Positions 18,471 to 28,213 of a stretch of DNA of 64,000 nucleotides are shown piece after piece; positions within the stretch are counted from its first letter, which is position 1, and each line of letters begins with the position of its first letter. The notes below the pieces were generated by a model. That model ran no database searches and had not been told where the DNA came from. It saw only the letters and a list, made by a program, of their open reading frames with translations. Position numbers and translations under genes: made by a program. This stretch comes from Leclercia sp. S52 (lineage in GTDB: Bacteria > Pseudomonadota > Gammaproteobacteria > Enterobacterales > Enterobacteriaceae): positions 3,968,001-4,032,000 of the forward strand of contig NZ_CP152474.1 in assembly GCF_039727615.1 (NCBI RefSeq). The letters run 5' to 3'.

Positions 18471-19700
18471 ATGTCGAAAATCTGGTCTAAAGAAGAGACC
18501 CTCTGGAGCTTTGCCCTGTACGGCACGGCCGTGGGCGCAGGAACCCTGTTTCTGCCCATCCAGCTGGGATCTGCGGGCGCTGTCGTCCTGTTTATCACCG
18601 CCCTCGTGGCGTATCCATTCACCTACTGGCCCCACAAAGCGTTATGTCAGTTCATCCTCTCGGCAAAAACTAAAGGTAGCGAAGGGATCACCGGTGCGGT
18701 GACGCACTACTACGGGAAAAAGATCGGCAATCTGATCACCACGCTCTACTTTGTCGCCTTTTTTGTGGTGGTGCAGATCTATGCCGTGGCGATCACCAAC
18801 TCCCTGACCGAACAGCTGGCGAAGCATATGACGGTGGATATGACCGTGCGGGTGCTGGTCAGCCTGGGCGTGGTGCTGACGTTAAATCTGATCTTCCTGA
18901 TGGGGCGTCATGTCACCATTCGGGTGATGGGCTTTCTGGTCTTCCCGCTGATTGCTTACTTCCTGCTGGTGTCGCTGTATCTTACCCACAGCTGGCAGCC
19001 CTCGCTGCTCACCAGCCAGATGAGCGTAGATAAACACACCCTGCACCAGGTGTGGATCTCCATTCCGGTGATGGTGTTCGCCTTCAGCCATACGCCGATT
19101 ATTTCGACCTTTGCCGTCGACAGACAGGAGAAATATGGCGACGCCGCGATGGGCAAATGTACCCGCATCATGAAGGTGGCGTACCTGATCATCTGCCTGA
19201 GCGTGCTGTTCTTCGTCTTCAGCTGCCTGCTGTCTATCCCGCCGTCCTACATCGTCGCCGCCAAAGAAGAAGGGGTCACCATTCTCTCTGCGCTGTCGAT
19301 GATGCCCTCCTCCCCTTCCTGGCTTGGGATCTCCGGGATTGTGGTGGCCATCATCGCGATGTCGAAATCGTTTCTTGGCACCTATTTCGGCGTGATTGAG
19401 GGGGCGACGGAGATGGTGAAATCAGGGTTAAATCAGGTTGGCGTGAAGAAAAGTCGCGCCTTTAATCGGGCCGTGTCGGTGATGGGGGTCTCGCTGATCA
19501 CCTTTGCGGTGTGCTGCATTAATCCCAATGCCATCTCAATGATCTACGCCATCAGCGGGCCGCTTATCGCCATGATCCTGTTTATCATGCCAACCCTGTC
19601 GACCTTCCTGATCCCGGCCCTGAAGCCTTACCGCTCCGTCGGCAATGTGCTGACGCTGATTGTCGGGGTGTTATGCGTGTCGGTGATGTTTATTGCGTAG
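18471..19700 (+). CDS. yqeG: YqeG, amino-acid permease (HAAAP family)
   Basis: 409 residues, about eleven membrane segments, SdaC/TdcC-type hydroxy and aromatic amino-acid permease. The start (WSKEETLWSFALYGTAVGAG) and several inner stretches match E. coli YqeG. In E. coli yqeG follows yqeF directly; here five genes (14.3-18.4 kb) separate them. Substrate probably serine or a similar amino acid, by family. Confidence 0.88.
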   Translation: MSKIWSKEETLWSFALYGTAVGAGTLFLPIQLGSAGAVVLFITALVAYPFTYWPHKALCQFILSAKTKGSEGITGAVTHYYGKKIGNLITTLYFVAFFVVVQIYAVAITNSLTEQLAKHMTVDMTVRVLVSLGVVLTLNLIFLMGRHVTIRVMGFLVFPLIAYFLLVSLYLTHSWQPSLLTSQMSVDKHTLHQVWISIPVMVFAFSHTPIISTFAVDRQEKYGDAAMGKCTRIMKVAYLIICLSVLFFVFSCLLSIPPSYIVAAKEEGVTILSALSMMPSSPSWLGISGIVVAIIAMSKSFLGTYFGVIEGATEMVKSGLNQVGVKKSRAFNRAVSVMGVSLITFAVCCINPNAISMIYAISGPLIAMILFIMPTLSTFLIPALKPYRSVGNVLTLIVGVLCVSVMFIA

Positions 19701-19753
19701 CGGGTAATAAAGGTGCAGCGCGCTAAACAGGACGGCGCGCTGCATAGTGAGTA

Positions 19754-20026
19754 TCAGGCACGGATATCGTCATACTCGCGGGTGTTATCAAATTCGTGTT
19801 TCGCAAACGGGCACAGGGGGATAATTTTGCGGTTTTCTGCGCGCATCTTTTCCACTACCTTCGCCACCAGCTGTTTACCCACGCCCTGTCCTTTCAGGCT
19901 GGGATCGACATCGGTATGCTCAATAATGCTGAGGTGTTCACCGGTAGGAACAAAGACGATCTCAGCGACCTGGTTGCCTTCGGCATCATTGACATAAAAT
20001 TTGTTATGGCCTTCCTGAATTTCCAT
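19754..20026 (-). CDS. yjdJ: YjdJ, small GNAT-like acetyltransferase
   Basis: 90 residues, with the acetyl-CoA-binding segment [14 protein letters not shown] (residues 39-52) typical of the short GNAT subfamily. It begins [10 protein letters not shown] at 20026, and yjdI lies 10 nt upstream on the same strand. Substrate unknown. Confidence 0.85.
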   Translation of the reverse strand: MEIQEGHNKFYVNDAEGNQVAEIVFVPTGEHLSIIEHTDVDPSLKGQGVGKQLVAKVVEKMRAENRKIIPLCPFAKHEFDNTREYDDIRA

Positions 20027-20036
20027 AGTTTCTCGC

Positions 20037-20267
20037 TTATTTGTGGCGGTATTTGAGTGCGCCGCTTGGGCAGGTATCAATCACACGCACAACCGTATCA
20101 ACATCCACTTCATCAGGAATGATCCACGGCTTACGTTTCAGGTTGAAGAGTCTGGCGCTGCCGCGTACGCAGTTTCCCGCGTGCTGACAAATACCGGTAT
20201 TGAAGTAGACATCAATTTTCTCACCGGTATAGGCCCGGTATCCCGCTTCCAGCAGTTCGTTATCCAT
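20037..20267 (-). CDS. yjdI: YjdI, monocluster iron-sulfur protein
   Basis: 76 residues with a divergent Fe-S pattern: [10 protein letters not shown] near residue 28 and CPSGAL near 66. It matches the (4Fe-4S) Mu/YjdI family. It is paired with yjdJ, as in E. coli. Role unknown. Confidence 0.85.
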   Translation of the reverse strand: MDNELLEAGYRAYTGEKIDVYFNTGICQHAGNCVRGSARLFNLKRKPWIIPDEVDVDTVVRVIDTCPSGALKYRHK

Positions 20268-20340
20268 GACATTGCCTCTGTGGTTATTATGGGTTCGGGA
20301 ACTAACATAGCGCTGGCGTGCAGCTTCAAAAAGTTAACAT

Positions 20341-20613
20341 TTATTTAATGTATGAATCCAGCACCTTCAGCACCACATCAAGATCCTCTTCACGCTTCAC
20401 TTCATCGCCTTCATGAACGATATGCTCAGTGAGATGGCCTTTGATCACTTCCCGCATCAGGCCGTTTACCGCCCCGCGGATCGCTGCAATCTGCTGCAGC
20501 ACCGCAGCACACTCGTGCGGCTCATCCAGCATGTTTTTCAGCGCCGCGACCTGACCCTGAATTTTATTGGTACGGGCTTTAAGCTTCTGTTTATCACGGA
20601 TGGTATGCGACAC
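20341..20613 (-). CDS. rcnR: RcnR nickel/cobalt-responsive repressor
   Basis: 90 residues, all-helical CsoR/RcnR family. Metal ligands expected for RcnR are visible: Cys35 in HECAAVLQQ, His60 and His64 in GHLTEHIVH, and the N-terminal His3 of SHTIRDK. Ni or Co binding releases DNA and induces rcnA. The start is GTG at 20613 with GAGGTG ahead; this gives the standard length and SHTIRDK N-terminus. Confidence 0.92.
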   Translation of the reverse strand: MSHTIRDKQKLKARTNKIQGQVAALKNMLDEPHECAAVLQQIAAIRGAVNGLMREVIKGHLTEHIVHEGDEVKREEDLDVVLKVLDSYIK

Positions 20614-20663
20614 GTGGCACCTCGTTAACCTGAAAATCGACGCTGATTGTAACACCGGCGATC

Positions 20664-20698
20664 TACTGGGGGGTAGTATAGTGTACTGGGGGGGAGTA
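20664..20698. promoter_or_regulatory. Two RcnR operators in the rcnR/rcnA gap
   Basis: TACTGGGGGGTAGTA (20664-20678) and TACTGGGGGGGAGTA (20684-20698), both exact fits to TACT-G6-N-AGTA, 20 bp apart. They control both divergent genes. Confidence 0.9.
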
Positions 20699-20736
20699 GA
20701 ATCCAGAGCGCCAATAACTCACAAAGAAGCCTTTTC

Positions 20737-21588
20737 ATGAACGAATTTTCCGCTCTTCTTCAGCAAGGTAATGCCTGGTTTTTTATTCCCAGCGCCATCT
20801 TACTGGGCGCTTTACACGGCCTGGAGCCCGGCCATTCCAAAACCATGATGGCAGCATTTATCATCGCCATTAAAGGCACGGTGCGACAGGCCGTGATGCT
20901 TGGGCTGGCCGCAACGGTTTCCCATACCGCCATCGTCTGGCTGATTGCCTTTGGCGGGATGTACCTTAGCAACAGGTTCACCGCGGAATCAGCCGAACCA
21001 TGGCTACAGTTGATCTCTGCGGCCATTATTTTGAGCACCGCGGTATGGATGTTCTGGCGCACCTGGCAAGGGGAAAAGAGCTGGCTGGCAGGGATGCAGG
21101 CGCATGATGTTCATCATGACCATGACCACCATCATCACGACCATGAGCATCATCATCACGAGCACGACCATGCCGCGCTGGAAGGGCTGGAGGTCAATTC
21201 AAAAGAGTATCAGGATGCCCACGAGCGCGCTCACGCTAATGATATTCAGCGCCGCTTCGCCGGCAGAGAAGTGACTAACGGGCAGATCCTGCTGTTCGGC
21301 CTGACCGGGGGGCTCATTCCCTGCCCTGCCGCCATCACCGTACTGCTCATCTGCATCCAGCTGAAAGCCTTAACCCTGGGCGCCACGCTGGTGGTCAGCT
21401 TCAGCATTGGGCTGGCGCTCACTCTGGTGACCGTCGGCGTAGGGGCTGCGGTGAGCGTGCGCCAGGTGGCAAAACGCTGGAGCGGGTTTAATACGATGGC
21501 CAAAAGAGCCCCGTACTTCTCCAGCGTGCTGATTGGGCTGGTGGGGATCTATATGGGGATCCATGGATATCTGGGCGTAATGCGATAA
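20737..21588 (+). CDS. rcnA: RcnA nickel/cobalt efflux protein
   Basis: 283-residue inner-membrane exporter with about six membrane segments. HGLEPGHSKTMMAAF in the first segment is typical, and a cytoplasmic metal-binding loop at residues 123-145 is over half His. It pumps Ni2+ and Co2+ out. Divergent from its repressor with two RcnR operators between them. Confidence 0.93.
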   Translation: MNEFSALLQQGNAWFFIPSAILLGALHGLEPGHSKTMMAAFIIAIKGTVRQAVMLGLAATVSHTAIVWLIAFGGMYLSNRFTAESAEPWLQLISAAIILSTAVWMFWRTWQGEKSWLAGMQAHDVHHDHDHHHHDHEHHHHEHDHAALEGLEVNSKEYQDAHERAHANDIQRRFAGREVTNGQILLFGLTGGLIPCPAAITVLLICIQLKALTLGATLVVSFSIGLALTLVTVGVGAAVSVRQVAKRWSGFNTMAKRAPYFSSVLIGLVGIYMGIHGYLGVMR

Positions 21589-21671
21589 ACGCTGATAACC
21601 ATAGTTAATGTATTGTCTTTCGGGTAGTCTGTTTTCTTTATCAGCAGACTGCCCGGAGCGCCAGAACCGCT

Positions 21672-21899
21672 ATGGATAACCCCCTATTTTTAAAAGGTTT
21701 AGTTATTTTATTACTTGCCCTTTGGGCATGGGATGCACTTAAAGCCAGGCGGAAAAAACAGCCTGCGGAGCCGGCCATTGCCCAGGCTGATGCCAGGGAA
21801 CGCCACAAATGGCGTTATCTCAGATGGGGGTTTCGGATAATACAGATCGCCTGTGCGTTGTATTTTGTACAGATGCTGATTCAAATCTTATTAACGTAG
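21672..21899 (+). CDS. Small membrane protein, unknown
   Basis: 75 residues with a hydrophobic N-terminal segment (residues 5-22), a basic Lys/Arg-rich middle, and a second segment (residues 53-73). I do not recognise it. Ribosome site is poor. It follows rcnA by 83 nt on the same strand, so it may be read from the same transcript, but nothing in it suggests metal handling. Confidence 0.5.
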   Translation: MDNPLFLKGLVILLLALWAWDALKARRKKQPAEPAIAQADARERHKWRYLRWGFRIIQIACALYFVQMLIQILLT

Positions 21900-22070
21900 G
21901 TATTCTGGCGCCGCCATGATGACGCTGAAATCTAATAACATTTACCTTTTAAAAAATCATTATCAATCTTTTGGTTAGGTTATGAAGGCGTATTCTTCAT
22001 TACAACCGTTCCTAAAAGAGTTATCATTAAATGTATGTTAAAGAAATTTTGAATATGGATTAAAATCAAC

Positions 22071-23267
22071 ATGATAATTAAACCCAAGATTCGTGGATTC
22101 ATCTGTACCACCACACATCCGGTTGGTTGCCAGGTCAACGTAAACAAACAAATCGAGTATGTCCGCAAAAACGGAAAACTCACTGATGGCCCTGCGCGTG
22201 TGCTGGTGATCGGTGCTTCAACTGGTTATGGGCTTGCATCCAGAATTTCTGCAGCATTTGGCGGCGGTGCTTCCACTATCGGTGTTTTCTTTGAAAAACC
22301 GGGCACGGATACCAAGCCTGGCTCTGCGGGCTGGTATAACTCTGCGGCTTTTGATGAAGCAGCGAAACGTGAAGGCCTTTACTCGAAAAGCATCAACGGC
22401 GACGCGTTCTCCGATGAGTGCCGCGACGAAGTCATCCAGCTGATCAAAGAAGACTTAGGCCAGATTGATTTAGTGGTTTATTCGCTGGCGTCTCCGGTCA
22501 GAAAGATGCCAAAAACTGGCGAAGTTGTTCGCTCTGCGCTGAAGCCAATCGGTGAGGTTTATACCTCTAAAGCCATTGATACCAACAAAGATCAGATCAT
22601 CACCGCCAGCATTGAACCGGCAACCGAAGAAGAAGTGCGTAATACGGTTACCGTGATGGGTGGCGAGGACTGGGAACTGTGGATTGATGCGCTGAATAAC
22701 GCAGGCGTTCTGGCTGATGGCGTGAAGACCGTTGCCTACTCCTACATCGGCACGGATTTGACCTGGCCTATTTACTGGCACGGCGCGCTTGGTAAGGCGA
22801 AGGAAGATCTGGATCGGGCGGCAAAAGCGTTACGCAACAAGCTGGCTCCTCTCAACGGCGCTGCAAACGTCGCGGTGTTGAAGTCTGTTGTGACGCAGGC
22901 ATCCTCAGCCATTCCTGTCATGCCGCTTTATATTTCTATCGTGTTCAAGCTCATGAAAGACCGTGGGATCCACGAAGGTTGTATTGAGCAAATTAATCGT
23001 CTGATGACAACCAGCCTGTACGGCGATGATGCCAAACTTGATGACGAACAGCGAATTCGCATGGACGATCTGGAACTGCGTGAAGACGTGCAGCAGGCGT
23101 GCCGCGAAATATGGCCGACGATTACCGATGAAAATCTGGAGCAGTTAACAGATTACATTGCTTATAAAGAAGAGTTCCTGAAGTTGTTTGGGTTCGGATT
23201 CGAAGAGGTTAACTACGAAGCCGATACCGATACAAATATAGATTTTGATGTGAAAACATTAATCTAA
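22071..23267 (+). CDS. fabV: FabV-type enoyl-ACP/CoA reductase
   Basis: 398 residues. It reduces trans-2-enoyl-ACP in fatty-acid synthesis. NAD-binding loop [12 protein letters not shown] near residue 48 and the FabV active-site pattern Y-x8-K, with Tyr in the [20 protein letters not shown] segment near residue 230. FabV is largely insensitive to triclosan, unlike FabI. E. coli relies on FabI, so this is likely an additional enzyme here. It is low in GC for the chromosome and next to a tRNA-island border, suggesting acquisition. Confidence 0.9.
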   Translation: MIIKPKIRGFICTTTHPVGCQVNVNKQIEYVRKNGKLTDGPARVLVIGASTGYGLASRISAAFGGGASTIGVFFEKPGTDTKPGSAGWYNSAAFDEAAKREGLYSKSINGDAFSDECRDEVIQLIKEDLGQIDLVVYSLASPVRKMPKTGEVVRSALKPIGEVYTSKAIDTNKDQIITASIEPATEEEVRNTVTVMGGEDWELWIDALNNAGVLADGVKTVAYSYIGTDLTWPIYWHGALGKAKEDLDRAAKALRNKLAPLNGAANVAVLKSVVTQASSAIPVMPLYISIVFKLMKDRGIHEGCIEQINRLMTTSLYGDDAKLDDEQRIRMDDLELREDVQQACREIWPTITDENLEQLTDYIAYKEEFLKLFGFGFEEVNYEADTDTNIDFDVKTLI

Positions 23268-23268
23268 T

Positions 23269-23295
23269 AAAAGGGGGCGCAAGCCCCCTTTTTTT
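23269..23295. terminator. Terminator after fabV
   Basis: GGGGGC-GCAA-GCCCCC followed by seven T. It abuts the stop of the convergent lysE-family gene and has A-rich sequence on the other side, so it could serve both. Confidence 0.88.
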
Positions 23296-23939
23296 AACGA
23301 CGAGTCAGAGCCAGCCTCAATCCCAATCCAATAAATGTCACCCCCACAATCCGATCCAGGATTTTCTGCAATCCCCGATTTTGTGAGACTGCACCCGCGG
23401 CGCTACCTGCAAGTATGGCGAAGGTTAAATCAGTCAAAAAAAGCGATCAGCGCGTAAGCCATCCCCAGGATCAGAAAAGAGGCTGTCTGGTGCGCGCCTC
23501 CAGGTGAAACAAATTGAGGAAAGAAGGAGATAAAGAACAAGAGAACCTTCGGATTGGTTAAGGTTGTAATGAAGCCTTTAGAAAGCAGATTCGTAAGATT
23601 AGCTTTGGTCTTAACGGGTTCAGGTTCGCTGTGATTGGTGGTTTGTTTTGCGAAGGTTCCCAAAACCATCTTACTACCGAGATACATAAGATAAGCCGCC
23701 CCGAGATACTTGATGATGGTGAACATCAGCGGAGAAGCGGTAATCAATGCCGTTAATCCGACTGCGCTTGCTACAGCATGAGTACAGCTACCCAAGGCGA
23801 CACCAGCCGCAGAGATGATCCCCGATCTTCTTCCGTTAGCCACGCTTTGACCTATCACGTAGGCCATATCAGGCCCTGGTGTTACGGAAAGAAGAAAAAC
23901 TGACAGGGCAAAAAGCCCAAAGTTTGTTATGTCCAGCAT
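23294..23939 (-). pseudogene. LysE/RhtB-family amino-acid exporter, one-base frameshift
   Basis: About 214 residues when repaired; six membrane segments. Starts MLDITNFGLFALSVFLLSVTP followed by GPD, the RhtB hallmark, with GGAG 6 nt before ATG 23939. It breaks near residue 167, where 23436-23442 has seven A (T7 in sense) instead of six; skipping one base restores DLTFAILAGSAAG and a normal C-terminus ending at 23294. Exports an amino acid or derivative by family; substrate unknown. Confidence 0.8.
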
Positions 23940-24030
23940 GGCCATCTCCAGAAATACAAGAACAGACCTGCCATGCTAGCACTGAATGGTTATGCGTTAA
24001 ATGAAGATTACTATTCAAAAAAGAGTTGAT

Positions 24031-24117
24031 AAGCACTACTGCGCAGTATGCTGAAAAGAAATGGAGTTTTTCGAACGGTTCTGGCTGGGGAGACTGGAGC
24101 GGGCGAAGGGAATCGAA
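24031..24117. repeat. Left attachment repeat (attL) of the tRNA-Gly island
   Basis: 24094-24117 is a 24-bp exact copy of 39155-39178, covering the 3' end of tRNA-Gly(CCC) plus its CCA. The match continues imperfectly leftward to 24031 (pair: 39091-39178), including the exact word GGAGTTTTTCGAACGGTTC. Integrase begins 94 nt to the right. Confidence 0.88.
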
Positions 24118-24211
24118 ACTCTGTTTCATAATTTCCGCAACGCGACGATCATCGAATCAACATAGTAACTATTATTGATACTTGATTGCGAGATTTTAGA
24201 GGATCAGTCTC

Positions 24212-25447
24212 ATGACAATCAAGGGCCAGGAGTATCTTTATCTTTCACCGGACGGTGTATGGCAGTTTCAAATCTACATCCCGTCTTATATGCGTCACAT
24301 GTTCGGCGGGAAGCGCCTGTATCGGAAAAGTACAGGGACAAGAGATATCTACAAGGCGCGTCACTTCCGTAACCACATGCTGGTAGAGTGGAACAACCTT
24401 AAAGAACAGTTCAAGCCTGATACTGAGGATAAGCGTATTCAGCTTGCGATCACTTCCCTGCACTCTCAAATCAGGAAGAACAAGAATAAACCATTGATTG
24501 AAGAACGAGCCAGTTCGATTCCTCATCTGTGCTTCTTACGAGATGAATACGCTACTGCATACCAGGATCGGAGATCATTCTCCACACTGAGCAAATCAGC
24601 GCGAGCCGTTGAGGTGTTTCTCCAGAGTATTGGGAAAGTTGATATCAGTCTGGATCAGATTGGACGCCGATTAGTTACAGACTTCATAGAAGAACAGCAG
24701 AAACGCGATGTAGCGCCCCAGACGGTGCAAAACTGGCTTACATCGTTAGGTAGCCTCTACGAGTTCGCCAAACGTCGCTATGACGCTATAGCGCCCCTAA
24801 ATCCGTTCCATGGTCACAACCTTGAAGCGCGGCGCACAATTGAAAGCTATCAGCCGTTTGAATGGCATCAGCTATCTACACTACTCAACGAAGCAGACGA
24901 AGAGCTACGAGCAGTTATTCTGATCGGTTTGTTCTCTGGTGCAAGGCTGGACGAAATAGCCAGCTTGAAGAAAGAAGAGATCGTTATGGTGGAAGGGATA
25001 CGGACATTCTACATTAGCAAATCCAAGACGAAGGCAGGGATTAGACACATTCCTATCCATGCTTTTCTGATCGGCATGGTGGATTATTATCTGAGTTTGA
25101 ACACTGGAGATTACCTGTTACCACAGGCTAACAAGATTGAACGCAAAGACGGTAAGAAAGGACCATTCTATTCCCAGGCATTCACCCGCTTACGGCGTCG
25201 CGTAGTGCCTATGGCTACAGACCGTCAGTGCTTTCACAGTTTGAGGGGGCATTTTATCACGTGTCTCGACCGTGCCGGAGTACCCGAACAACGGATCGGA
25301 TATATCACGGGGCACTCTTCACAAGCCGCTTCTACAGAAGCATTCAAGACCTACAGCGCGGGGTGTTCCATGAAAGAGCTATCCGACTATGTGGAAATGG
25401 TGGATTATCCAGAAATCATCTTTCCAGAAACGAAAAAAGGGGCGTAA
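24212..25447 (+). CDS. Tyrosine-recombinase integrase of the island
   Basis: 411 residues. An N-terminal arm-binding region (residues 1-60, QEYLYLSPDGVWQFQIYIPS) and a SAM-like core-binding domain (about 105-195) precede the catalytic domain. Catalytic residues: Arg245 in SGARLDE, Lys272/274, His342 and Arg345 in HSLRGHF, His368 in TGH and Tyr381. It should catalyse integration at the tRNA-Gly 3' end. It is oriented away from attL, AGAGGA lies 8 nt before ATG 24212, and its stop is inside a shared terminator hairpin. Confidence 0.9.
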   Translation: MTIKGQEYLYLSPDGVWQFQIYIPSYMRHMFGGKRLYRKSTGTRDIYKARHFRNHMLVEWNNLKEQFKPDTEDKRIQLAITSLHSQIRKNKNKPLIEERASSIPHLCFLRDEYATAYQDRRSFSTLSKSARAVEVFLQSIGKVDISLDQIGRRLVTDFIEEQQKRDVAPQTVQNWLTSLGSLYEFAKRRYDAIAPLNPFHGHNLEARRTIESYQPFEWHQLSTLLNEADEELRAVILIGLFSGARLDEIASLKKEEIVMVEGIRTFYISKSKTKAGIRHIPIHAFLIGMVDYYLSLNTGDYLLPQANKIERKDGKKGPFYSQAFTRLRRRVVPMATDRQCFHSLRGHFITCLDRAGVPEQRIGYITGHSSQAASTEAFKTYSAGCSMKELSDYVEMVDYPEIIFPETKKGA

Positions 25448-25457
25448 GCCCCTTATT
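25433..25457. terminator. Bidirectional terminator between int and the tail gene
   Basis: AAAAAA-GGGGC-GTAA-GCCCC-TTATTT; it lies between convergent genes and contains the integrase stop codon. Confidence 0.75.
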
Positions 25458-26130
25458 TCTTAAACTCCGTAGTAACCGTATCACCCTCGGTTTTCTTAGG
25501 TGCATTGTTCACTACCTTCTGTTTCACCGTACCGCCTACAGATTTATTTCCCTGCGTTTTAGTCGCGATAACATTAACTGTAGCTTTGCTAACAAGTCTG
25601 ATCTGTTCAAATTCAAGATCGAATTGCATCGCGTATTCAGATTTATAATCGTAGGAAATGCCGGAGAGAATAACATTCTCGTACACTTTGTGCTCTGTCA
25701 CTAATGTGATGGGCTGGCGACTGTCAAACATCTTATCGAGGTATTCGATAGCTTGACTGATACGAGTGCCATTCACACCAGCGCTGTATAACAAATCCTT
25801 TTCCAGCCTCACCGGAGTTTCGGAAATAATCCCCGAGAGCTTGAATGTATTATTCTTAATCTGAACGTGATCGCTCACCTCTGCCCCGCTCTCAACGGGA
25901 TAGCTGGTAATATCAGCCTGTCTGCGTATTCCCGTATCCGTCACGGCATCAAACACTATCGCTTGATAGTTTTGAATGTAGCTATCTGAGGACGAATTAT
26001 ATACAGATGCCAGGATGGTGAATCCGTTTTCACCTTTGGTGCGGGTAGCACTGCTATTATTACTATTCGAGGTTGAATTGATACGGGAGGCATCGCTGCC
26101 CCCGATAGTTAAACTTCCAGGTGTTGCCAT
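25453..26130 (-). CDS. Putative Dit-like phage tail/baseplate protein
   Basis: 225 residues. After a Ser/Asn-rich N-terminus (residues 8-30), the core IVFDAVTDTGIRRQADITSY and the SGIISETPVRL segment resemble the N-terminal domain of Dit-like tail proteins, and the C-terminus is Lys/Thr-rich. Such proteins join the tail tube to the tip. It starts immediately after the tape-measure stop with no gap, so it is translationally coupled. Assignment is by pattern memory and by position; a generic baseplate protein is the alternative. Confidence 0.6.
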   Translation of the reverse strand: MATPGSLTIGGSDASRINSTSNSNNSSATRTKGENGFTILASVYNSSSDSYIQNYQAIVFDAVTDTGIRRQADITSYPVESGAEVSDHVQIKNNTFKLSGIISETPVRLEKDLLYSAGVNGTRISQAIEYLDKMFDSRQPITLVTEHKVYENVILSGISYDYKSEYAMQFDLEFEQIRLVSKATVNVIATKTQGNKSVGGTVKQKVVNNAPKKTEGDTVTTEFKK

Positions 26131-27996
26131 TTAGCCCCCCGTCCCTTGTCCAGATGAAACAGCCAGCACCATACGCTGATTGTTATCACTGATACGCTGA
26201 TCAACGGTAGCATTAAGCATGTTTCCAAACGTTGGATCAGGAGAAATAGTTAGATGGATAAGCCCTTCCGGTAGCTGATTCTGCAATACTACAGGCTGCA
26301 TGATCGGCGCACTGGCTGGCTTAGCGGGCGCTGCTGCACTCTGTTTCAACATCGAAACAGGAGAGTAATCTCCGTTGGTGCTCTGCGCGTAGCTGCTCAC
26401 GTCCTTAGCGTCGCTTGTCCCGTTCCACCATTCGCGCACTGTGTCGAATACATTATGCTCATGACCATCCGCTTTCGGCTGGCTGGCTCCATAGGCGTTA
26501 GCCACTGGATTACTTCCAGCCTGTACAGGTGCTGACGTAGTGCCGTAATGCTGGCTAACAGCTTCTTTAGAGGTGTTATCCCCATTGAGGAGGTTGAGCT
26601 TTCCAGTGATCCAGTTGGTCATTTTCATCAGACCATCCACTACATCACCCGCAGCTTTCCCAAGCCCATTGAAGAAGGGTAACGCCTCCTGCATAGCTTC
26701 CTTAAACTCTCGCATGGTTTCAGGGTCAATCTCTGACATAAACCCTTCGAAGAATGCCAGTTTCTGGCTATCGGAGAGAATGCTAAGTTCCTGGTTAAAC
26801 TTACGGTAGGCCACAAGCTGATTCTGCTGTGCTTCATCCAGCCACTGCCCGTTACGCTTGAGCACGTCCACCTGATCAGTAAGTGCCTTCCCGCCGTTCA
26901 TAAACGCTTTATGGTATAGGCCCAGGTCATCACCTAACTGTTCCAACGATGCGAGGATTTGCTCTGGTGATTTGCCCTGCTTCTCTAACGTGTTGGTATA
27001 GGCAGAGACGAAGCCCATCGGGTTCTTTTGGTATGACTGCAAATCTTTCAAAGTGAATCCGGCAGTGTTCACTGCTGACAGAATCCCCTGATCACCACCT
27101 TTCCACTCTCCAGATTTCTTATCGTATTTAGCCTCATTGAGAGTTTGACCGATGCGATCCTGAATATCCTTATAATTATCAAGGAGTTTTCTCATTCCCT
27201 GAATACCCATTCCTGAGTCGATCCCGTTAGCGGTAGCGTATTGGCTTTGGGCAACCAGCGCGTTGTAATCGACATTTCCCAGCTTCGCACGCTGTACAAT
27301 CTCGCTACGCTCTTCCTGTGCTGTAACAGCCTCTTTGCCCCATGAATAAGCACCGTAAGCCGCCGCACCAATCCCAGCGCCAGCAAGCGCACCAGTGCCT
27401 AATCCCATCAGAGAGCCAGAGATAGCCCCTGTAGCCTTACCACCGCCACCAAGAGCGTTAGCCCCTCCCGCCTTTGCCGCTGCCCTACGCTCTGCGTTAA
27501 TGCGTCTGTAGCTCTGCTGCAAGCGCTTAATCTCGCTGTTCTGGCGTTGTAGAGAGATAGTACCTGCTGCATAGGCTTTAGTGATCCGTGACGCTGCAAG
27601 CGCGGCCTGTGTAAGCTCAACATTGGTAAGGTGCTGCATACTCTTAAAGCTGCTGGCAGTGTCCAATAGCTTCAATTCAGCCCGTTCACGGCGCTGTGCG
27701 TTTCTTGCGGCCTCTTTCGCTGCCTGAGCCTCTACACGGGCTTGCGCCTTAGCTGCCCTTGCCTTTTCTCGTTCATCGCTATTACGAGGCTTTGACGCTT
27801 TCTTATTCAGCTTATCGAGTTCCCTTTCAGCAGATTTTAGCCCCTGGCTGAATCTTTTCATGTTCAACGTAGGGTCTTTAATGCCTTTGGCTTTCTTCTG
27901 AATTTGATCGAAAGCGTCCATAGCTTCTTTCATTGAATTACGATCAACACTAAATTTCACCGTGTTCTTGATAGAACTTGTGTGGATTTCAAGCAT
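26131..27996 (-). CDS. Putative phage tail tape measure protein
   Basis: 621 residues. A long basic and Ala-rich coiled coil occupies about residues 15-175, followed by a Gly/Ala hydrophobic tract (195-230), the usual tape-measure transmembrane-like segment. The middle (245-440) is helical and Gln-rich; the C-terminus is Ala/Pro/Gln-rich. Tape measures set tail length and are ejected with the DNA. At 621 residues it would specify a moderately short tail. It is between a small gene and the Dit-like gene, as in siphophage tail operons, but no tail tube or chaperone gene is recognised. Confidence 0.72.
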   Translation of the reverse strand: MLEIHTSSIKNTVKFSVDRNSMKEAMDAFDQIQKKAKGIKDPTLNMKRFSQGLKSAERELDKLNKKASKPRNSDEREKARAAKAQARVEAQAAKEAARNAQRRERAELKLLDTASSFKSMQHLTNVELTQAALAASRITKAYAAGTISLQRQNSEIKRLQQSYRRINAERRAAAKAGGANALGGGGKATGAISGSLMGLGTGALAGAGIGAAAYGAYSWGKEAVTAQEERSEIVQRAKLGNVDYNALVAQSQYATANGIDSGMGIQGMRKLLDNYKDIQDRIGQTLNEAKYDKKSGEWKGGDQGILSAVNTAGFTLKDLQSYQKNPMGFVSAYTNTLEKQGKSPEQILASLEQLGDDLGLYHKAFMNGGKALTDQVDVLKRNGQWLDEAQQNQLVAYRKFNQELSILSDSQKLAFFEGFMSEIDPETMREFKEAMQEALPFFNGLGKAAGDVVDGLMKMTNWITGKLNLLNGDNTSKEAVSQHYGTTSAPVQAGSNPVANAYGASQPKADGHEHNVFDTVREWWNGTSDAKDVSSYAQSTNGDYSPVSMLKQSAAAPAKPASAPIMQPVVLQNQLPEGLIHLTISPDPTFGNMLNATVDQRISDNNQRMVLAVSSGQGTGG

Positions 27997-27998
27997 GA

Positions 27999-28199
27999 TT
28001 ATTCACACCCTTTCTTTTCGTTCACAAGATAATTAAGTGCATCTGATACACTCATTCCCTTGAAAATAAGTTGTCTTAAATGTGAATAGCTCACATCAAG
28101 CGCTCTCGATACGGCTGCTAAATTCAGTAGTTGCTCGGCATTTGTATCATTTAGTTGTAAATGCAAGCCTCGACTCTTTAGGATAAGTTCCAATTTCAT
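27999..28199 (-). CDS. Small helical protein before the tape measure
   Basis: 66 residues. The middle, LAAVSRALDVSYSHLRQLIF, resembles a helix-turn-helix. It ends 2 nt before the tape-measure start, the place where tail-assembly chaperones sit in phages, but the sequence looks more like a DNA-binding or adaptor helix. Function unknown. It follows a long hairpin (28214-28302). Confidence 0.6.
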   Translation of the reverse strand: MKLELILKSRGLHLQLNDTNAEQLLNLAAVSRALDVSYSHLRQLIFKGMSVSDALNYLVNEKKGCE

Positions 28200-28213
28200 C
28201 TTTCCTCATTATT

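Noticed and set aside
20688..20694. Seven-G run in the second RcnR site as another homopolymer error
   Set aside because: TACT-G6-N-AGTA with N = G is a valid RcnR site.
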